Origin: Ursus arctos
Lineage: Eukaryota; Chordata; Mammalia; Carnivora; Ursidae
Assembly: GCF_023065955.2 (NCBI RefSeq)
Contig: NW_026622808.1
Location: 43,412,475-43,476,474, forward strand
Reading direction: 5' to 3'
DNA length: 64,000 bases
Below are positions 47,630-59,952 of the stretch, one piece after another. The notes under the pieces are model-generated. The model saw only the letters and a list, made by a program, of their open reading frames with translations, was not told where the DNA came from and did no database searches. The stretch's first letter is position 1. The number at the start of each line of letters is the position of its first letter. Position numbers and translations under genes: made by a program.

Positions 47630-47940
47630 GTTTCAAAAGCACAGCATTTCCTGAATTTTATTTGGTATTGAAATATCATATACAAAGAGGAAAATGAACA
47701 AATAATAATAATACAGGTTAATGAATCTTCATACTCTTGTATGAAAACCATCCCTGAGATCAAGAAAGAGCACTCATTAGCAGCCCCCCAAATCCTTTTC
47801 CACTTACTGCCCCCATGGGTAACCACTGTGTGGGCTTCTAACTGCATGAATTTTTCCTACTTTTTGTACTTCCATTTCAATAGAATCACATGGTGAACTT
47901 CTTTTTTTTTTTCTTTTCTAATTTTAATTCTTTTTTCTTC

Positions 47941-47974
<34 letters not shown>

Positions 47975-48155
47975 GCTGCCTTATTTGGCTCAGCATTGTT
48001 TGTGAGATACGTCTATATTGTTACCCGTAATTATAGTGCATATTCCACAGTGTGACTCTCACAATTTGTTTATCAGTTCCATTAATGATTAGTGTTTGGT
48101 TTCCAGTTTGGGGTGATTGCAAATAATCCTTTCACTAACTTCTTTCCAGTTTTTT
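47630..48155 (+). repeat. L1M-type 3' region, sense, with microsatellite insertion
   Basis: aatgaatcttcatactcttg, cccccatgggtaaccactgt, ttggctcagcattgtttgtg agatac, and ggtttccagtttggggtgat tgcaaataa follow an old L1 3' order. A (TTTC)n tract at 47932-47974 lies inside. Confidence 0.7.
47932..47974. repeat. (TTTC)n microsatellite
   Basis: About ten near-perfect TTTC units on the plus strand; likely length-polymorphic. Confidence 0.97.
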
Positions 48156-48164
48156 TTCCTGTTA

Positions 48165-48365
48165 ACTAATTGTTAAAGACGTGTGAATCATTTGGGGTCT
48201 ACAGGATGGCAGACGTTGTGGGAGGTGCTTTCCTTGACTTGTTTTGTTTAATGCTCACTGTAATCCAGTGGTGCATGTCTTATCCTCCGTTTACTCATGG
48301 GGATCTTAAGACTCAGAGAGGGCGACTGATTTCCACCGGGTCACACAGCTAATTCGGTGGGAGAG
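48165..48365 (-). repeat. MIR SINE, antisense
   Basis: gtgcatgtcttatcctccgt ttactcatggggatcttaag actcagagagggcgactgat and gtcacacagctaattcggtg gg are clear antisense MIR blocks. Confidence 0.9.
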
Positions 48366-51300
48366 CTGTAGCTTACCTCTCCCTTTCCTGAGGACATGGA
48401 AAGGGTAGCTGGCCAGCATACAGGCAGATGTTGAACCCACCTCCTTTGTGTCCGAACTTAGGCTGAACTGTAAGAAATAACTCGTGTATCAGGCGTAGTA
48501 AATCCCTGAAAAACTCAATTTAATACTGTAAGCCAGAGCCTGAATAGTTCCTTACCAAGGGCAAAATACAAAGGTTAAATATTTATGTGACTAATCAGAT
48601 GCATCATCGAACCAGAAATTCTAAAGATCAACTGATGAATAGATTTAGAATGGCACAAACAGGTAACACACAGAGACTTTTTAAAGGAATCCCAGAAATC
48701 ATCCCAGCACCTCAGTGTATATGAGTCATAGCCCTAGTGCGCACTTTGCATTCTTCTGCTCCAGAAATGGGGATTCCTGCTGTAAAGTAGTTGAAGATAA
48801 TTCCATGTTACAGGGAAAGTAAGGGGAAAAAAAAAAAAAGGAAATAATTAAGGATTAGCGTACTCCATGATTAATGATATTGTATAAAGCAAATGTTTCA
48901 GAATGTTTATTTAAATGCTACCTTGCCTACAAAGGTGCTGAACACCTGCTGTTCTTTGGAGCACAGTTCTTCTAGAAATAGTCTTCCAGTGAAGGCTGGG
49001 TGAAGCCTACACACACATTTCTTTGCTGTACCTTATGGCATGACTCACTGGGTTGTTGGCTGGCCTGTGGAAACAATTCATCTTCATCTTAATTCATATA
49101 TTCCTTCTGGGCGTAAAGTAATAAAGATATGTAATAATAAAACATGGGAGGTGCTTAATGTGTTCTTACTTTACCAAAGCATGTGCTTAATGGATGTGAT
49201 GGGGTAAGTAATACCCCTGTTGGACAGAAGGGGACACTGAGCCTTGGAGCTATCAAGTGTCTTCAATATTTGAGTCAGGTCTGACTTCAGAGCCCAAGCT
49301 CTTGGATCTCCATTTATGTCATCCATGGTCATGTTGTCCGCCAACTTCATGGCCACCTTGCTGTAAGCCACGAGAGTGTGGACTATGTTTTAACAGAGGC
49401 TCTATTCTCCAGGGGAGAGCCCTGTTAGAACTGAATGAAGATGCTAGAGCTCAGAGCTTAAGGAAGCTGCAAAAGTGACTGGTTCGCAGAATGGATTTAG
49501 AATGTGATACGTAGTCACATATACCTGTATTTACGTAGATGCTTAAAATCGGTCCTGACCTTTGAGGGTACGTGTCTCATTCAGTTGTGGGGGCAGTCAA
49601 GTCCAAAATGTGCAGAACAGGCTGGAAATTCCAAGAGTTGATTTTGTTTTCTTAAGTCTAAAGGCCAGAAACGCAGGCAGCATTTCTGTGTTAGAACCTG
49701 CAGAAACCGTTCCTTCCTCTTAGGGACACTTCATACTTTCACCTGATTGGATGAGACCCACCGCATTATGGAGGGTAATCTGCTTTATGCAGAGTCTACA
49801 GATTTAAATATTAATCACATCTAAAAAATACCTTTATAGCAACATCTATAATGTTTAACCAAACAGCTGGGCAACACAGCCTAGACAAATTGACATAAAA
49901 TTAACAATCACGAGGGTAAAAATATAATAATGACCCTTTTAAAAAGTAATTGGGGGTAAAAACTGTTCATTGATAGAAAACAAAATGCCCCTATAATGGT
50001 TCTGAATTCAGAGTGTTTGTGTTTCTCTACTTCTATATACTATATATAGCACGTATTTATCATGCTTTCCATAATTTACATGACTAGATTTTCTTTTGTT
50101 AAAGTATCAGAATTTCAGGCTACTTACTTGGGTAGAAAATGGTTTGAATTTCTTTTGATTGAAGAGAAAGTAATATAATCTCTAGCAGAACCATACCTGG
50201 GACCACTTAGCGTTTCCTAGTGATTGTGGCGTATATTTGCACTTCCCTGAGAAAATCTTCCAGTGATTTAAATCTATTCATTCTCTTGGTATTCTGGTCC
50301 CTCCTTGCTACTCATTTAGTTAGTTATTCCTATATATAGAAAGAAACTCATTATATTGTTTCTGGATTTATCATTTGTCCTTGCTTCCAGCCACCCAGAG
50401 CCCCACCTGTGTTATTCACGCCAAAAACAAATTACTGCAGTTTACAATGAACAGTGCTCTTAAAGACCTAGCTTTGACTCAGCAGATGTCCTTCCTGCCT
50501 GCATCGATCTTCCTGTCTGATGGCAATGGCAGGATAAAGAAGTAGGGCGTGCGGTGTTGAGTATGACCTGGCATCGTGGCAGTTAAGGTACAGCACACTC
50601 TACAAATCAAGTTAGATTAAGAAGTTATTATGCAACAGTTTCAATTCTGACATCATCCTCTCCAAGTGATCCAGCAAGTGGACCCAGCAGATCATTAACT
50701 GCGTGTGGAATTTTGCTTTCCTTTACTGCACGCTTTGATACTTGGGCACGTGTCTCTAGTCCTCCACCGTGTTCTCAGCTGGCCTACTCCAGGTTGGTGC
50801 CGAGCATGATCAGAAAAGTACATTTCACCTCCTTGGTCCTGCTAGCTGCCACCTCCTGTCGTTTTTAATTTCGCTGTTGCCTTTCCTGTTACCGTCTTTA
50901 TCTTGTCCCGTTTACGTTTCCTCTCCGTCTGTTGTTCTCCTGTAGCTGTTCCTGTGTGTGTACTTCCACTCCACTGAAGATGACCAACAGTATCTGGCAA
51001 TGTCTAGGGCACGTCTCAGCAGATTGCCTTTCCTCTGAACTGTCTGCATGCTGTTTCCTTACTTAAGTTATCATTTTTTTGCTTGGGCATGTAGGTATGT
51101 GGGGGATGCATGTTGTAGAAATACCAGTTGTTTGAAATTAAAATGTAGAGTTTTCTAAATCACCAAAGAAGTCACTGTTGGATTTTTCCACTCATGTTGG
51201 GGTCATTGCCTCTTGCCTCCATTATCATGGAGATGTGAGAGCTGACTTATGCATAACTGTAACATAAGATGATAGAAAGTCCACCTTCAAGGAAATGTCC

Positions 51301-51460
51301 TTTCTAACCCATCACCCACATTATTTTAGCATTCATTTACTATATGCCTCACTTGTCCAAGAGCCATTCATTGCCGTATTTTTTTTCTGGTACATTTACC
51401 TACAACTCTAACTTTGGCATTCAAAAAAAAAGAATTAGCCTTCTCTCATTGTTGATATTT
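48366..51460. other. Unassigned 3.1-kb intron block
   Basis: No exon or named repeat found, apart from a possible MIR antisense scrap at about 49140-49260. AT-rich and repeat-poor. Confidence 0.45.
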
Positions 51461-51464
51461 CTTT

Positions 51465-51656
51465 TCTTTTCTTTTTTTGTTTTGAAGATTTTATTTATTT
51501 GACAGAGACAGAGCACGAGCAGAGGGGGAGGGGCAGAGGGAGGAGAGGAAGCAGACTCCCCGCCAAGCAAGGAGCCCAATTCGGGACTCATGAGTCCTGG
51601 GATCATGACCTGAGCCAAAGGCAGATGCTTAACTAGCTGAGCCACCCAGCCGTCCC
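51465..51656 (-). mobile_element. SINEC, minus orientation
   Basis: gattttatttatttgacaga start, gggactcatgagtcctggga tcatgacc body and gccacccagccgtccc head. Flanks ttgttgatatttc and ttattgatatttc suggest a target duplication. Confidence 0.94.
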
Positions 51657-51754
51657 TCTTTATTGATATTTCAATCTTTCTAAGCACAAACTGTGTCTTC
51701 GTCTGTCATAGTACCTTATATGTAATGGGTAGTAAGCAAATACACTTGTCCATT

Positions 51755-51970
51755 ATAGGGAAGCCCAGTAATTAAGACCTGAACTCTAGGATTGGAAAGA
51801 TTAAGTTCCTATGACAGTCCCCCCCTACCATTCCTTAACTGCTTTGTAAATTTTGGAAATCCTGGATTTCTTTGGCTATAAAATGAGGATCACGGTGGTA
51901 CCTACCTCAGTGAGTATTCATGAATGATAATACAGTACCTTGCATACAGTAAGCACTCCCTAGATGTCTG
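51755..51970 (+). repeat. MIR SINE, sense
   Basis: cagtaattaagacctgaact ctagg, tttggctataaaatgaggat and ttgcatacagtaagcactcc are MIR blocks in order. Confidence 0.8.
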
Positions 51971-52765
51971 GAAAATAACATTAATAAAAATGTAGAAGGT
52001 CTAGTTTTCAGATTTGTTGCTTTGCGTTCATTCAGCTTAACACTAGTGATTCAAGTTGGAAACCAGGCATAAAGATAGTTTTTATATCAAATTGCACCTA
52101 GAGTCATTTTAAGTACGAGGGGGGAAAATGGCTCAAGGCAAGAGAAAGGGGAAGTAAGTGGGCATTTTGTTGTGACTCTGTATGCATCATGCTAGTACCC
52201 TTCAACAATAGAGCATTGACCTTGTCAACCTTGTGCTCGCACTATCCATTTCATCCCGCTCCCATTACTTGCAGGTGTTGCTATTCATTCAGGCACTTCC
52301 CATATCTATATTTTGGCATATGCCTCCTGGTCACTGGTAGGGCTTTTTCTCTTTGTAAAATTCTATTTTACAAATGTCAGGTTAGGCCATGTGATACTCT
52401 ATCTTGTCTATCACCCTGATCTGGCTAGAGAAATGCTGGATGTTTTTCCAGTCCAGCCATTCCACAAGGTAGAATCAAATGATCCACCCAGGTCTGTGAG
52501 GCTTGTTCATGACTTTGAAGGAGATCGGTGATTGAGGAGACTTCCATGTCTCATGGCGCTCGGCGTGGTAGAGCGACATCCATTTATACAAAGTTGGTCC
52601 AGCTTTCCTTCCCTTGCAAGGAAGGTTCTGGTTGGAATAGAGTCACTGAGCCTTAAGCAGTATAATTTTCTTGAAGAACCAAATGTTCTAATCTCAAACA
52701 TGTTTGGAAAATACTGATTTAAGGATATAATGTCTTTAAATACCATTCCTTGTTAAAAGGAACCA
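51971..52765. other. No recognised feature
   Basis: Unassigned intron; short open frames overlap on both strands without domain content. Confidence 0.5.
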
Positions 52766-52769
52766 GAAC

Positions 52770-53945
52770 TCACCCGAGTTTTGACCAGTGTTAAGGCTGG
52801 AGCAGGAAAAATACAAGATGAGTCTAGAACATCTGTGTCAGCTAATAAGGAGATGCTAAAAAGTATAAAATGATGGGGACCTAGCAAAATGACAGAGGAA
52901 TCCATTTGGAGGGTTTCCTACTGTGCAAAAGGTCTCCTAGTGAGACAGTTTGTACATTAAAATAAATAATGGTAATGGATTATAACCCATTGAATGAAAC
53001 AACATAAATGAGTTCATGTGGTTTAAATAAGTGAATGAATGAATAAATAAACTGTGAAGAAGGGAAAGCTATTGCTTACACTAGAATCCATTCATGCATA
53101 TGGAAGGGATAGTGCAGTCAGAAAACCTTCAGTGGATACTAACGGACGAACATTAGATGACAAACAATGTATTTATGTAATCTCAAGTAGCTCCCTACAG
53201 AGTACTTTCTAATTATAAAAGGAAAATTAATGATTTTATGGTGGAGAAGCCTGCCAGACAGCAACTTAACATATGATCAAGTTAAGCACCCCTTATATTG
53301 GGAGAAATCCACAGGATGCGCTTCCCGATATGGTGCGCCCAGAAGGCGATGGCATTCCTGTAGAAACCTGCCCCAAATGCGTCACCTGAATCCGATCGTG
53401 AGAAACCGTGAGACAGACCCTGATTCTACCTAACAGCTGACCTGCACACTTCACACTGGTCAAATAAAGAAAAACTGAGTAACTGTCCCAGATGAGAATG
53501 GGGGCAGGAGGGGTCGGTATAAAGAGACGTAACACTGAAATGCAGAGTTTGATCCTAAGTTGTATTCCTGGACTAAGAACCAGAATAATGACTGTAATGG
53601 ACTTTATTTGGGCATTTGCCAAAATTCGAAATGGATTGTGAATGAGATAATAGTATTGTATCAATGTGAAATTTGCTAATTTGAATAATTATACTGTGTT
53701 TATATAAGAGACTTTCCTGATTCTTAGAAATTATACACTCAAGTATTTAGCGGTAAAGGGGCATATTTTCTCCCACTTACTACGCGGTGATTCATAAAAA
53801 GAAATTCTGTATCTCTGTGCGCAGAGAGAGAGAGAGAGAGGATGCAAATGGGATAAAATGTAAATAATCAGGGATGCTGGTAAAGGCTGTGTGGAAGTTC
53901 ATAGATCTCTCTATTGCCAGATTTTCCTGATCTTTTCCTTCCTGA
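52770..53945 (+). repeat. L1-derived 3' region (L1M type), sense
   Basis: ttgaataattatactgtgtt tatataagagactttcctga, aagtatttagcggtaaaggg gcat, a GA tract at 53823-53840 and gataaaatgtaaataatcag gg follow the recalled 3' part of old L1 elements. The upstream half is less certain. The 123-aa minus-strand frame here is not a gene. Confidence 0.6.
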
Positions 53946-55230
53946 TTCTTCAGGAGGAAGACCAATACACAAAGTAAGCATGACTGAGATTTGCTTTATT
54001 AGGGAGAACACGGTGATGCTAGAGGGAAGACTCTGGGTATGGCTTTTGAGAGCAGATACAGAAAGCCAGTGAGCTACCGACAACATTTAGTAGCGACCCC
54101 AACACCTCCCAAAGATGGTTTTGGGAAACAGTTTTCCAGCTTCTGCCCCAATTCGTCTCGTCAACAATAACAACAAAGTGATTTAAAGTCCAGTTCACTC
54201 AGCAAAAAAAAACTCCATCCACTTCTTACTCTTCATATTTCAGATAGCTTCAAAAGTTAACTTAATGAAGTAGACTACACCTTGAGAGAAAAAGCAAGGA
54301 AAATTGATATTTCAGACTTCTGCTACTGTTCTCTTTATGAGACATTTTATTATCCTGCTGGGTGGAGCCATGACTCAAAGACATTTTCTGAAAATGAATT
54401 TCCTCACCCGGTCGTAAATGACAATGCCCTTGAAGAGGTCTTAAAGTATTTTGTATCACACACTATTCAGGTGATGCATTAAACAGTGCCACCCCTGCTC
54501 GTGGACTGTGGAGTAAGAAAAACTTCTGTGAACCTTCTTAATTTGAGGGCCTGAGTTTGAAAAGGAAACTGAAGTGTATTTTCTGAATATACTTGTGTGG
54601 AGTTTTCTTTCTTGCATTCGTAGCATTGTACCCAAAGCAATTCACCTAAGTATTAAACTCTTTTAATCTGCACCTCATTGAGTGGATTTTTGTCAATGTA
54701 AATGCATGATGTCTAAACCTGTCCAAACCTAAAGGCAACACATTTGTAAGAGGCTGCCTGAATCGGTAAGAATTCACAGTGTAAGAAAAATAATTCACTG
54801 TAAGAAAGGAAGTCCTTCAAAGGAATCTGCCCATCCTTCTTTCATCCACTTGGGTGCCTGACTTTTCCTAGAAAGTATCCTGATTGGGCCACCTGATTTT
54901 ACCCTTCAGAATAGAAGTGTCACCTTATTCTTGATGGCTCAAGTAATTCAGCTCTGTTTAACCTTTGACCTATACTGCAGCTAGTTTTTCTGACTTAGCT
55001 TTCCTCTCTGGGAATTTATCCTTCAGTGTCCTATCTCCAGACTCCCTCTGGGGTGTGGTGGTTCGGTTTGTTGTGGAGACCAGCATCATGTCATTTGGGA
55101 AATAGGGATGATGTAATGGATGATAGAGGAGATCTGATTTTCTGTAAGGGGTAGGATCCTTCCAGAAGACTGAGTGGAATCACAGTCTTATTAGAAATTT
55201 TAAGGTGTCTGGCAAATGTTAACCTTAAAT
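53946..55230. other. No recognised feature
   Basis: Unassigned intron sequence. Confidence 0.5.
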
Positions 55231-55231
55231 T

Positions 55232-55250
55232 ATGATGGTGGTGGTGATAG

Positions 55251-55293
<43 letters not shown>

Positions 55294-55299
55294 AGTGAT
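55232..55299. repeat. (GAT)n microsatellite
   Basis: GGT/GAT preface followed by about 14 uninterrupted GAT units (about 55252-55293). Its minus frames read as poly-His or poly-Ile and are not coding. Confidence 0.97.
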
Positions 55300-55515
55300 T
55301 TGCTGAGCACGGATAAAGTGGAGGCATGACGCTACTCCATTCTGTATACCACAATGAGTCGTTTGACCTCCATACCACCAAAGGTAAATAAATACTTGAT
55401 TTTGTACATGAAGAAGCTGATACATTGAAATAGGCTTGTTTGTCTGCGGTCTCACAGGCAAGTAAATGAAGAAGCTAGAGTAGAAACCCAAATCTGTTAT
55501 TTTTATTATATATGT
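55300..55515 (-). repeat. MIR SINE, antisense (diverged)
   Basis: tgatttgctgagcacgg, gtacatgaagaagctgatac and cggtctcacaggcaagtaaa tgaag resemble antisense MIR. Confidence 0.55.
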
Positions 55516-55689
55516 CTTCTTTTGAGAACATTCCATGGTCCATTGTTGTTCTCTACATTGTACTAAATATCAAAGACTATTCAAGCATTAAGGTCATATA
55601 ATGATGTTAAGTTGATTTTGTCTATATTCTGCTTTTTGAGTAAGAAACTCTACCCAAGTGTAAGAGAAGTATTTAAGGTTGCAATGAGA

Positions 55690-55885
55690 GCACCTGGATT
55701 TTATAGTTTTCCTCGGATGTTCAGTCTTAGCCAAGTTAACATCAACTTTCTGTGAAGCACCGTTTCTTCATCTGTAACTGAGGGTAGTCATTTCTGCCCT
55801 GTCTTCACAGGGGTTGTTCGATGAATTAAGTGGAATAATGAATGGTACAGTTTTGCAAGCTGGAAAATGAATTATTATTATCATT
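55690..55885 (+). repeat. MIR SINE, sense
   Basis: caccgtttcttcatctgtaa ctgagg, cacaggggttgttcgatgaa ttaag and atgaattattattatcatta follow MIR order into the 3' tail. Confidence 0.8.
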
Positions 55886-56359
55886 ATTATTACCATTAAA
55901 TTTCTTGTGGATTCACTGAAATACTCCATTTGGGCTATTGACCCCTTCAAATTCCTCCGAAAGAGTGTCGCTTATAAAGATGTGTCCATTTAAGTATTTA
56001 TAATTTAAGCATATGAACTGAATCTCACAGGCTTAGTTTTTTTTTTCACTTCAAGATATTTTACTCCATTAAAATCTTGCTTCATAATAGGGAACTTTCA
56101 CCGTGACATGAATATCAGGCAATCAGAAGGTGACACCGTTGTTTATTTTGGGTAGCATGAAGGCACTCTGGTTATTTGAGAAGATGTGTGATTGTGTGGT
56201 TTGTAGGGGCAAAATGATATGATGTCTGGGGTTTGCCCTTAAATACTTTAGCAGAGGAAAAATACAGATAGATGAATACATTTGGCCAAATCTTAGGAAG
56301 TGAAGAATCTGGGTCCCTCGTACTAGTCTGTCTACTTTTGTGTAGGCTTGAAGTTTTTC
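55886..56359. other. Intron immediately upstream of the PTPRG exon
   Basis: No repeat named. A 10-bp T run lies at 56038-56047. Contains no alternative exon signal that I can support. Confidence 0.5.
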
Positions 56360-56389
56360 CTAATACATATTTTAATTGTTCTTTTACAG
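56360..56389 (+). other. 3' splice site and likely branch point of the PTPRG exon
   Basis: The 30 bases before the exon read as an acceptor: a branch-point-like cctaata near 56359-56365, a T-rich tract (attgttctttt) and terminal acag directly before the coding ATG. The branch-point choice is inferred from the motif and its distance of about 25 bases. Confidence 0.85.
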
Positions 56390-56485
56390 ATGCAGATTTT
56401 CTTTTATAATCCAGATGACTTTGACAGCTTTCAAACCGCGATTTCTGAAAACAGAATAATCGGAGCCATGGCCATATTTTTTCAA
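56390..56485 (+). CDS. PTPRG: PTPRG internal coding exon (carbonic-anhydrase-like domain)
   Basis: Internal exon of receptor-type protein tyrosine phosphatase gamma, a single-pass plasma-membrane phosphatase whose ectodomain has a carbonic-anhydrase-like (CA) fold followed by a fibronectin type III domain. The exon is 96 bp, phase 0 at both ends, and encodes 32 residues beginning [14 protein letters not shown] and ending GAMAIFFQ. From memory this equals the human protein at about residues 174-205. The paralogue PTPRZ1 differs clearly here, so the assignment to PTPRG is firm. The exon is preceded by a pyrimidine-rich tract and CAG, and followed by gtaagt; the frame stops at TAA right after the donor. 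The first ATG is an internal Met codon, not a start. Aligned to active carbonic anhydrases, the second residue (Gln) sits where the third zinc-ligand His would be, as expected for a catalytically dead CA-related domain. No frameshift or stop is seen. Confidence 0.96.
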
Positions 56486-56491
56486 GTAAGT
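56486..56491 (+). other. 5' splice site of the PTPRG exon
   Basis: CAA|gtaagt is a strong match to the mammalian U1 donor consensus at all six intronic positions. Reading through would hit TAA within three codons, so coding must end here. Confidence 0.92.
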
Positions 56492-57640
56492 TAATGGTGG
56501 CGCAAGTACTTCAACCAGAGAGTTCTCCGAGTATTTTTTTTTTTAATTCGCTGAATTGTTCTATGTTTAATGAATGCATCTGTTTTCTAGTTCACACCTG
56601 TCTAAATGAAAGATATTTCATATTGTCTAATGTGTGATTTAAAATGTAAATAAGTATGTTTAGAAATATAATGAAAATTTTTGCATGAATTATTCTGATT
56701 TTATTGCTACTTGACTGGTGCACAGATTGAAGAACACATTTATCATCTAAGTTACTTCACTACTGAAGCGTTTTGAACAGGTTCCTTCAGCATATTAAAA
56801 GGCTGATGCAAAAAAAAGGTGATTGTCTTCGGAGCAACTTTAAAATTTGACATTACTTACAAGTAGATTAATAAATAGCATCAGTCACTTCCCTGAAGAG
56901 ACCCCTTTTCTTTCCCTCCCAGAAGTCCCCATGGTAACTAAAGTTTTCACTGAGACCATTTCCAAGCTAATATATTTATGAACTGCCATCCTTTCTTTCT
57001 CCTTTTCGTTGTGTTTGTAGTGAGCGTTTCTTCTGGTTCATGTGTTGGTTTCTATAGGTAGAAGCCAAACCTTGTATCCTTCCATGGGATAATACTGTCC
57101 ACGCTTTTTAAGAAGTCACATCAAATTAAAGTAGTGTCGACCATCGACTGTCTTGCAATAGTAACTGAGAGGAGACCTGGTGCTTTTTTGGCCAGAAAGT
57201 AACCTGAGCAGTGGCATGTGACTTGTCTTTCAGTCTCAAAATTCGCCTGAAGACTATGGAGCCTTGTTCTTTCATCAGTGAGTCATTGTTGGACAATGAT
57301 GTCTTTCTGACAACTCAAAGGAATATTTAAGACATCAGAATCTTCTCCACCATGGGTCTTTGATACTCTGCCTTTTGGGGCAGGCTTCTTTGTCTTTGAG
57401 ATGGAGCCATGTTTGTTTGGAGTATGTTAATTTCACTACTCTTCTTAGTGTGTGACCCATGATGGACAATTCTATCCACCGCCCTCTCTTCCTCTTAACT
57501 ACCTCTCCCCCCTTTCCTTTCATGGATAAAAGTTCAAATGGAAGATTATATATGAAAAATTGAAAAACCCAATATTCTACCCAAACCTCAGAAACAGTAA
57601 GAGTGGTGGTCATTAGGATTGGTTATGGCACTGGTTTTCG
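56492..57640. other. Intron immediately downstream of the PTPRG exon
   Basis: AT-rich, without a recognised repeat or further exon. Confidence 0.5.
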
Positions 57641-57644
57641 AACC

Positions 57645-57872
57645 GTGGGTTCTGACCTACTAGTGGGCCGTGAAATAATTTCAGTAAATCCTGCCAGCAC
57701 TTTTACAATAATGATAGAATAGAAAAAATAATCGGAAAATATCAGAGTGTATTACTCATAGTAAGGGTAAATATTTTTGCAGAACTTTTTTTTAGTTACT
57801 TTTATGTGGAGAAGTATAGTGGGTATGTACTTGATCATGTTATAAAACATATTTCTTACCATGGCTCATGGT
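57645..57872 (+). repeat. DNA-transposon relic (family uncertain)
   Basis: tactagtgggccgtgaaata atttcag, gtgtattactcatagtaagg gtaaat and cttaccatggctcatggtct resemble a widespread eutherian DNA-transposon relic whose ends read 'gggtcgtgaccca...tgagaacc'. I cannot name the family with certainty. Confidence 0.6.
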
Positions 57873-58074
57873 CTGATATTTTGTAAGTTCTCTGTTTATG
57901 TATTTGGTTGATCTCCCCATTGTTCTTTCACACATCTCTTTTCCTTGATTACGTTCATAAATCAGTTGAACATAGTGTTTTAAAAACTCACTCACTAACG
58001 TCAAAACTATTTGCTTTTGAGTCCCATCTCTTCTACTTAATACTGCATAGTGGTGATGGAGTAATTTAAACTTT

Positions 58075-58215
58075 CCAACCTCAGTATTCTTACCTGTGAA
58101 ATGGGAATAGCAACTTCTGTCTACACCACCAAGATTGTAAGATTTTAAGTAGTCATTAAATGAAGCCCCTAACATGGGCTCTGGCACATAGTAGACATTT
58201 GTTCAATGCCCAATA
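58075..58215 (+). repeat. MIR SINE, sense (partial)
   Basis: cctcagtattcttacctgtg aaatgggaatagc and ctctggcacatagtagacat ttgttcaatg are the 3' MIR blocks. Confidence 0.88.
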
Positions 58216-59184
58216 AAGTCTGTATCTATATCCATGCAGTTCTTTATCTATGGGATGGAGACCTATATATCTTCTTTGCATCAACAGAAGTCTGTTTTGG
58301 GCACTGCCTTGTGGGCAGTTTCCTTGGGTTCTGTCTGTACCCCTTCTGCATCTAAACCATGATTGGTTTGCCTTATGCAATACTGAGGTCACTTGAGTCA
58401 TTCTTAAACAGTGCCCACTTCTGTGGTTAATCCCTTGTTTTCTGTGATTGTTCTCTTGGCATCCTGCTTTTCTTGTAGCTATTCCTCTACTCGTGTAGCT
58501 GCACCATCAAATCTACCCTCTCCTCCTGTCCTGCCCACCCCATGCCCAGCCCAATCGGTCCTACTGTCTAGGTCACCTTTCTTAGAGAAAAACAAATTTT
58601 AAAAATGTTGCTGTGAGTCCTGGAAGAACCAGTTCACAGTATATGCTACCAGAAGGTTTCTGTGTTTCCAGCTCTATAAACTCTTGTGAAATGTAAGACC
58701 AGTTAGAGTCTTAAGCAGGCAAAGCCCATTGGTGTACAAACCAGCAAAACACCTCAGTGTGAAATGTAGGTTTTAAATTTTTAAAGTATTTCTAGGAAAT
58801 GACTACTAGTGCACACACAAAGATACATTTCATCTGATGAGTCCTTCTAAAAATTTTGGCTTGCTGCCCTATATACACAACATAGAAGGTAGATAACGTA
58901 AAATAGAACAGAATTTTTTTTTTTTTAGATACCAGCTGTGTTGAGCTGCTTCTTTTTTTCTTTTCCTTCTAAGTCCACATATGCATTTATACATCTTTGT
59001 TCACACTATGTCACGCAATGGAGAGGAAGACGGTCTTACTGTTATTTTAATTTGGCAGTCTAGTAACATTCCATACTTTGAGATCTCTGTAGTTTGCGTC
59101 TTCCTATAAGAATGTTAAATTTCTTCCCCCAAGTAGTCAGATAAATCTTTATATATATTTTCAGATTCAAACCTGGTATCTTGC
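58216..59184. other. No recognised feature
   Basis: Unassigned intron sequence. Confidence 0.5.
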
Positions 59185-59189
59185 ATTTT

Positions 59190-59330
59190 GGTATTGAAGA
59201 AGTATTTATCATCTATTCAGCACTGATTCAGTGCCAGGAAGGGCACTAGTTGCTACATTAAATATAATAAATGCAATCAGCTCCTGCCCACAAGGACCTC
59301 ACTGTCAGAATTGCATGTGATAATGGCTAG
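59190..59330 (-). repeat. LINE L2 3' terminus, antisense
   Basis: ttcagcactgattcagtgcc agg, followed by cagctcctgcccacaaggac ctcactgtcag, is the antisense L2 terminal signature. Confidence 0.7.
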
Positions 59331-59950
59331 AAAGAGGTGAGTGGAGAAACCCTTACATTTGTAAAGAGGCTGTATGCTGACTTGGTGCTTATAAACCCAC
59401 ATATTAATTATCCAGAGTGACATGACGTGAATGACAAGCGCATGTCTAGGCAAGGCTGAGTTCCATGTAGATGTTTTTGTCTTGATGTTAACTTACTCCG
59501 TACCCTAGAATAATTTTCTCACACCTTTAATTTTCAATATCTTTGTTTCTTTTTTCTTCCCCATTATGTGCCTGTTATTCTGCCTAATTTCAGCTCTCCC
59601 GCTGCCTTTGCTGTGATTGGATATTATAAAGTTCTTAATGTTTCCAAAGCACTGAAACAAGTCAAGTGGGCACATGGTTGACCAAGGAACTAGATTAGAG
59701 GTTGCCTGCAGGTGGTTCTCTTGTACCTCACAGGCATGACTGTTGAACCTACATAGTGTTTACTGTTCTTTTCTCAGTTAAATATGGAAGCTGTTACGTA
59801 AAATGTCCTGATCAAGACCTGAATAGGGGCTGTCTGTCTACTTCGGAGGGAGCATTCATTCCCATTGCAGCACAATCTTCATGCCTTCATGTCAACATGA
59901 TCTTAAGATCATGACCCCTAACCTGAGCACCAGTAGTTTAAATGGTGGCT
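59331..59950. other. No recognised feature
   Basis: Unassigned intron sequence. Confidence 0.5.
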
Positions 59951-59952
59951 GA

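Larger units (their letters stand above)
1..56389 (+). other. PTPRG: Intron of PTPRG upstream of the exon (partial)
   Basis: Everything left of the exon is read as one intron, because no second PTPRG exon or other gene was recognised and the strand of the exon puts this 5' of it. I looked for codons of the neighbouring CA-domain segments and saw none, but a short exon could be missed by eye. PTPRG is known for very long introns, so more than 56 kb is unremarkable. Confidence 0.75.

Noticed and set aside
53293..53664. 123-aa minus-strand frame
   Set aside because: Antisense to an L1-derived 3' region.
55091..55536. Poly-His and poly-Ile frames on the minus strand
   Set aside because: They are translations of the (GAT)n microsatellite.
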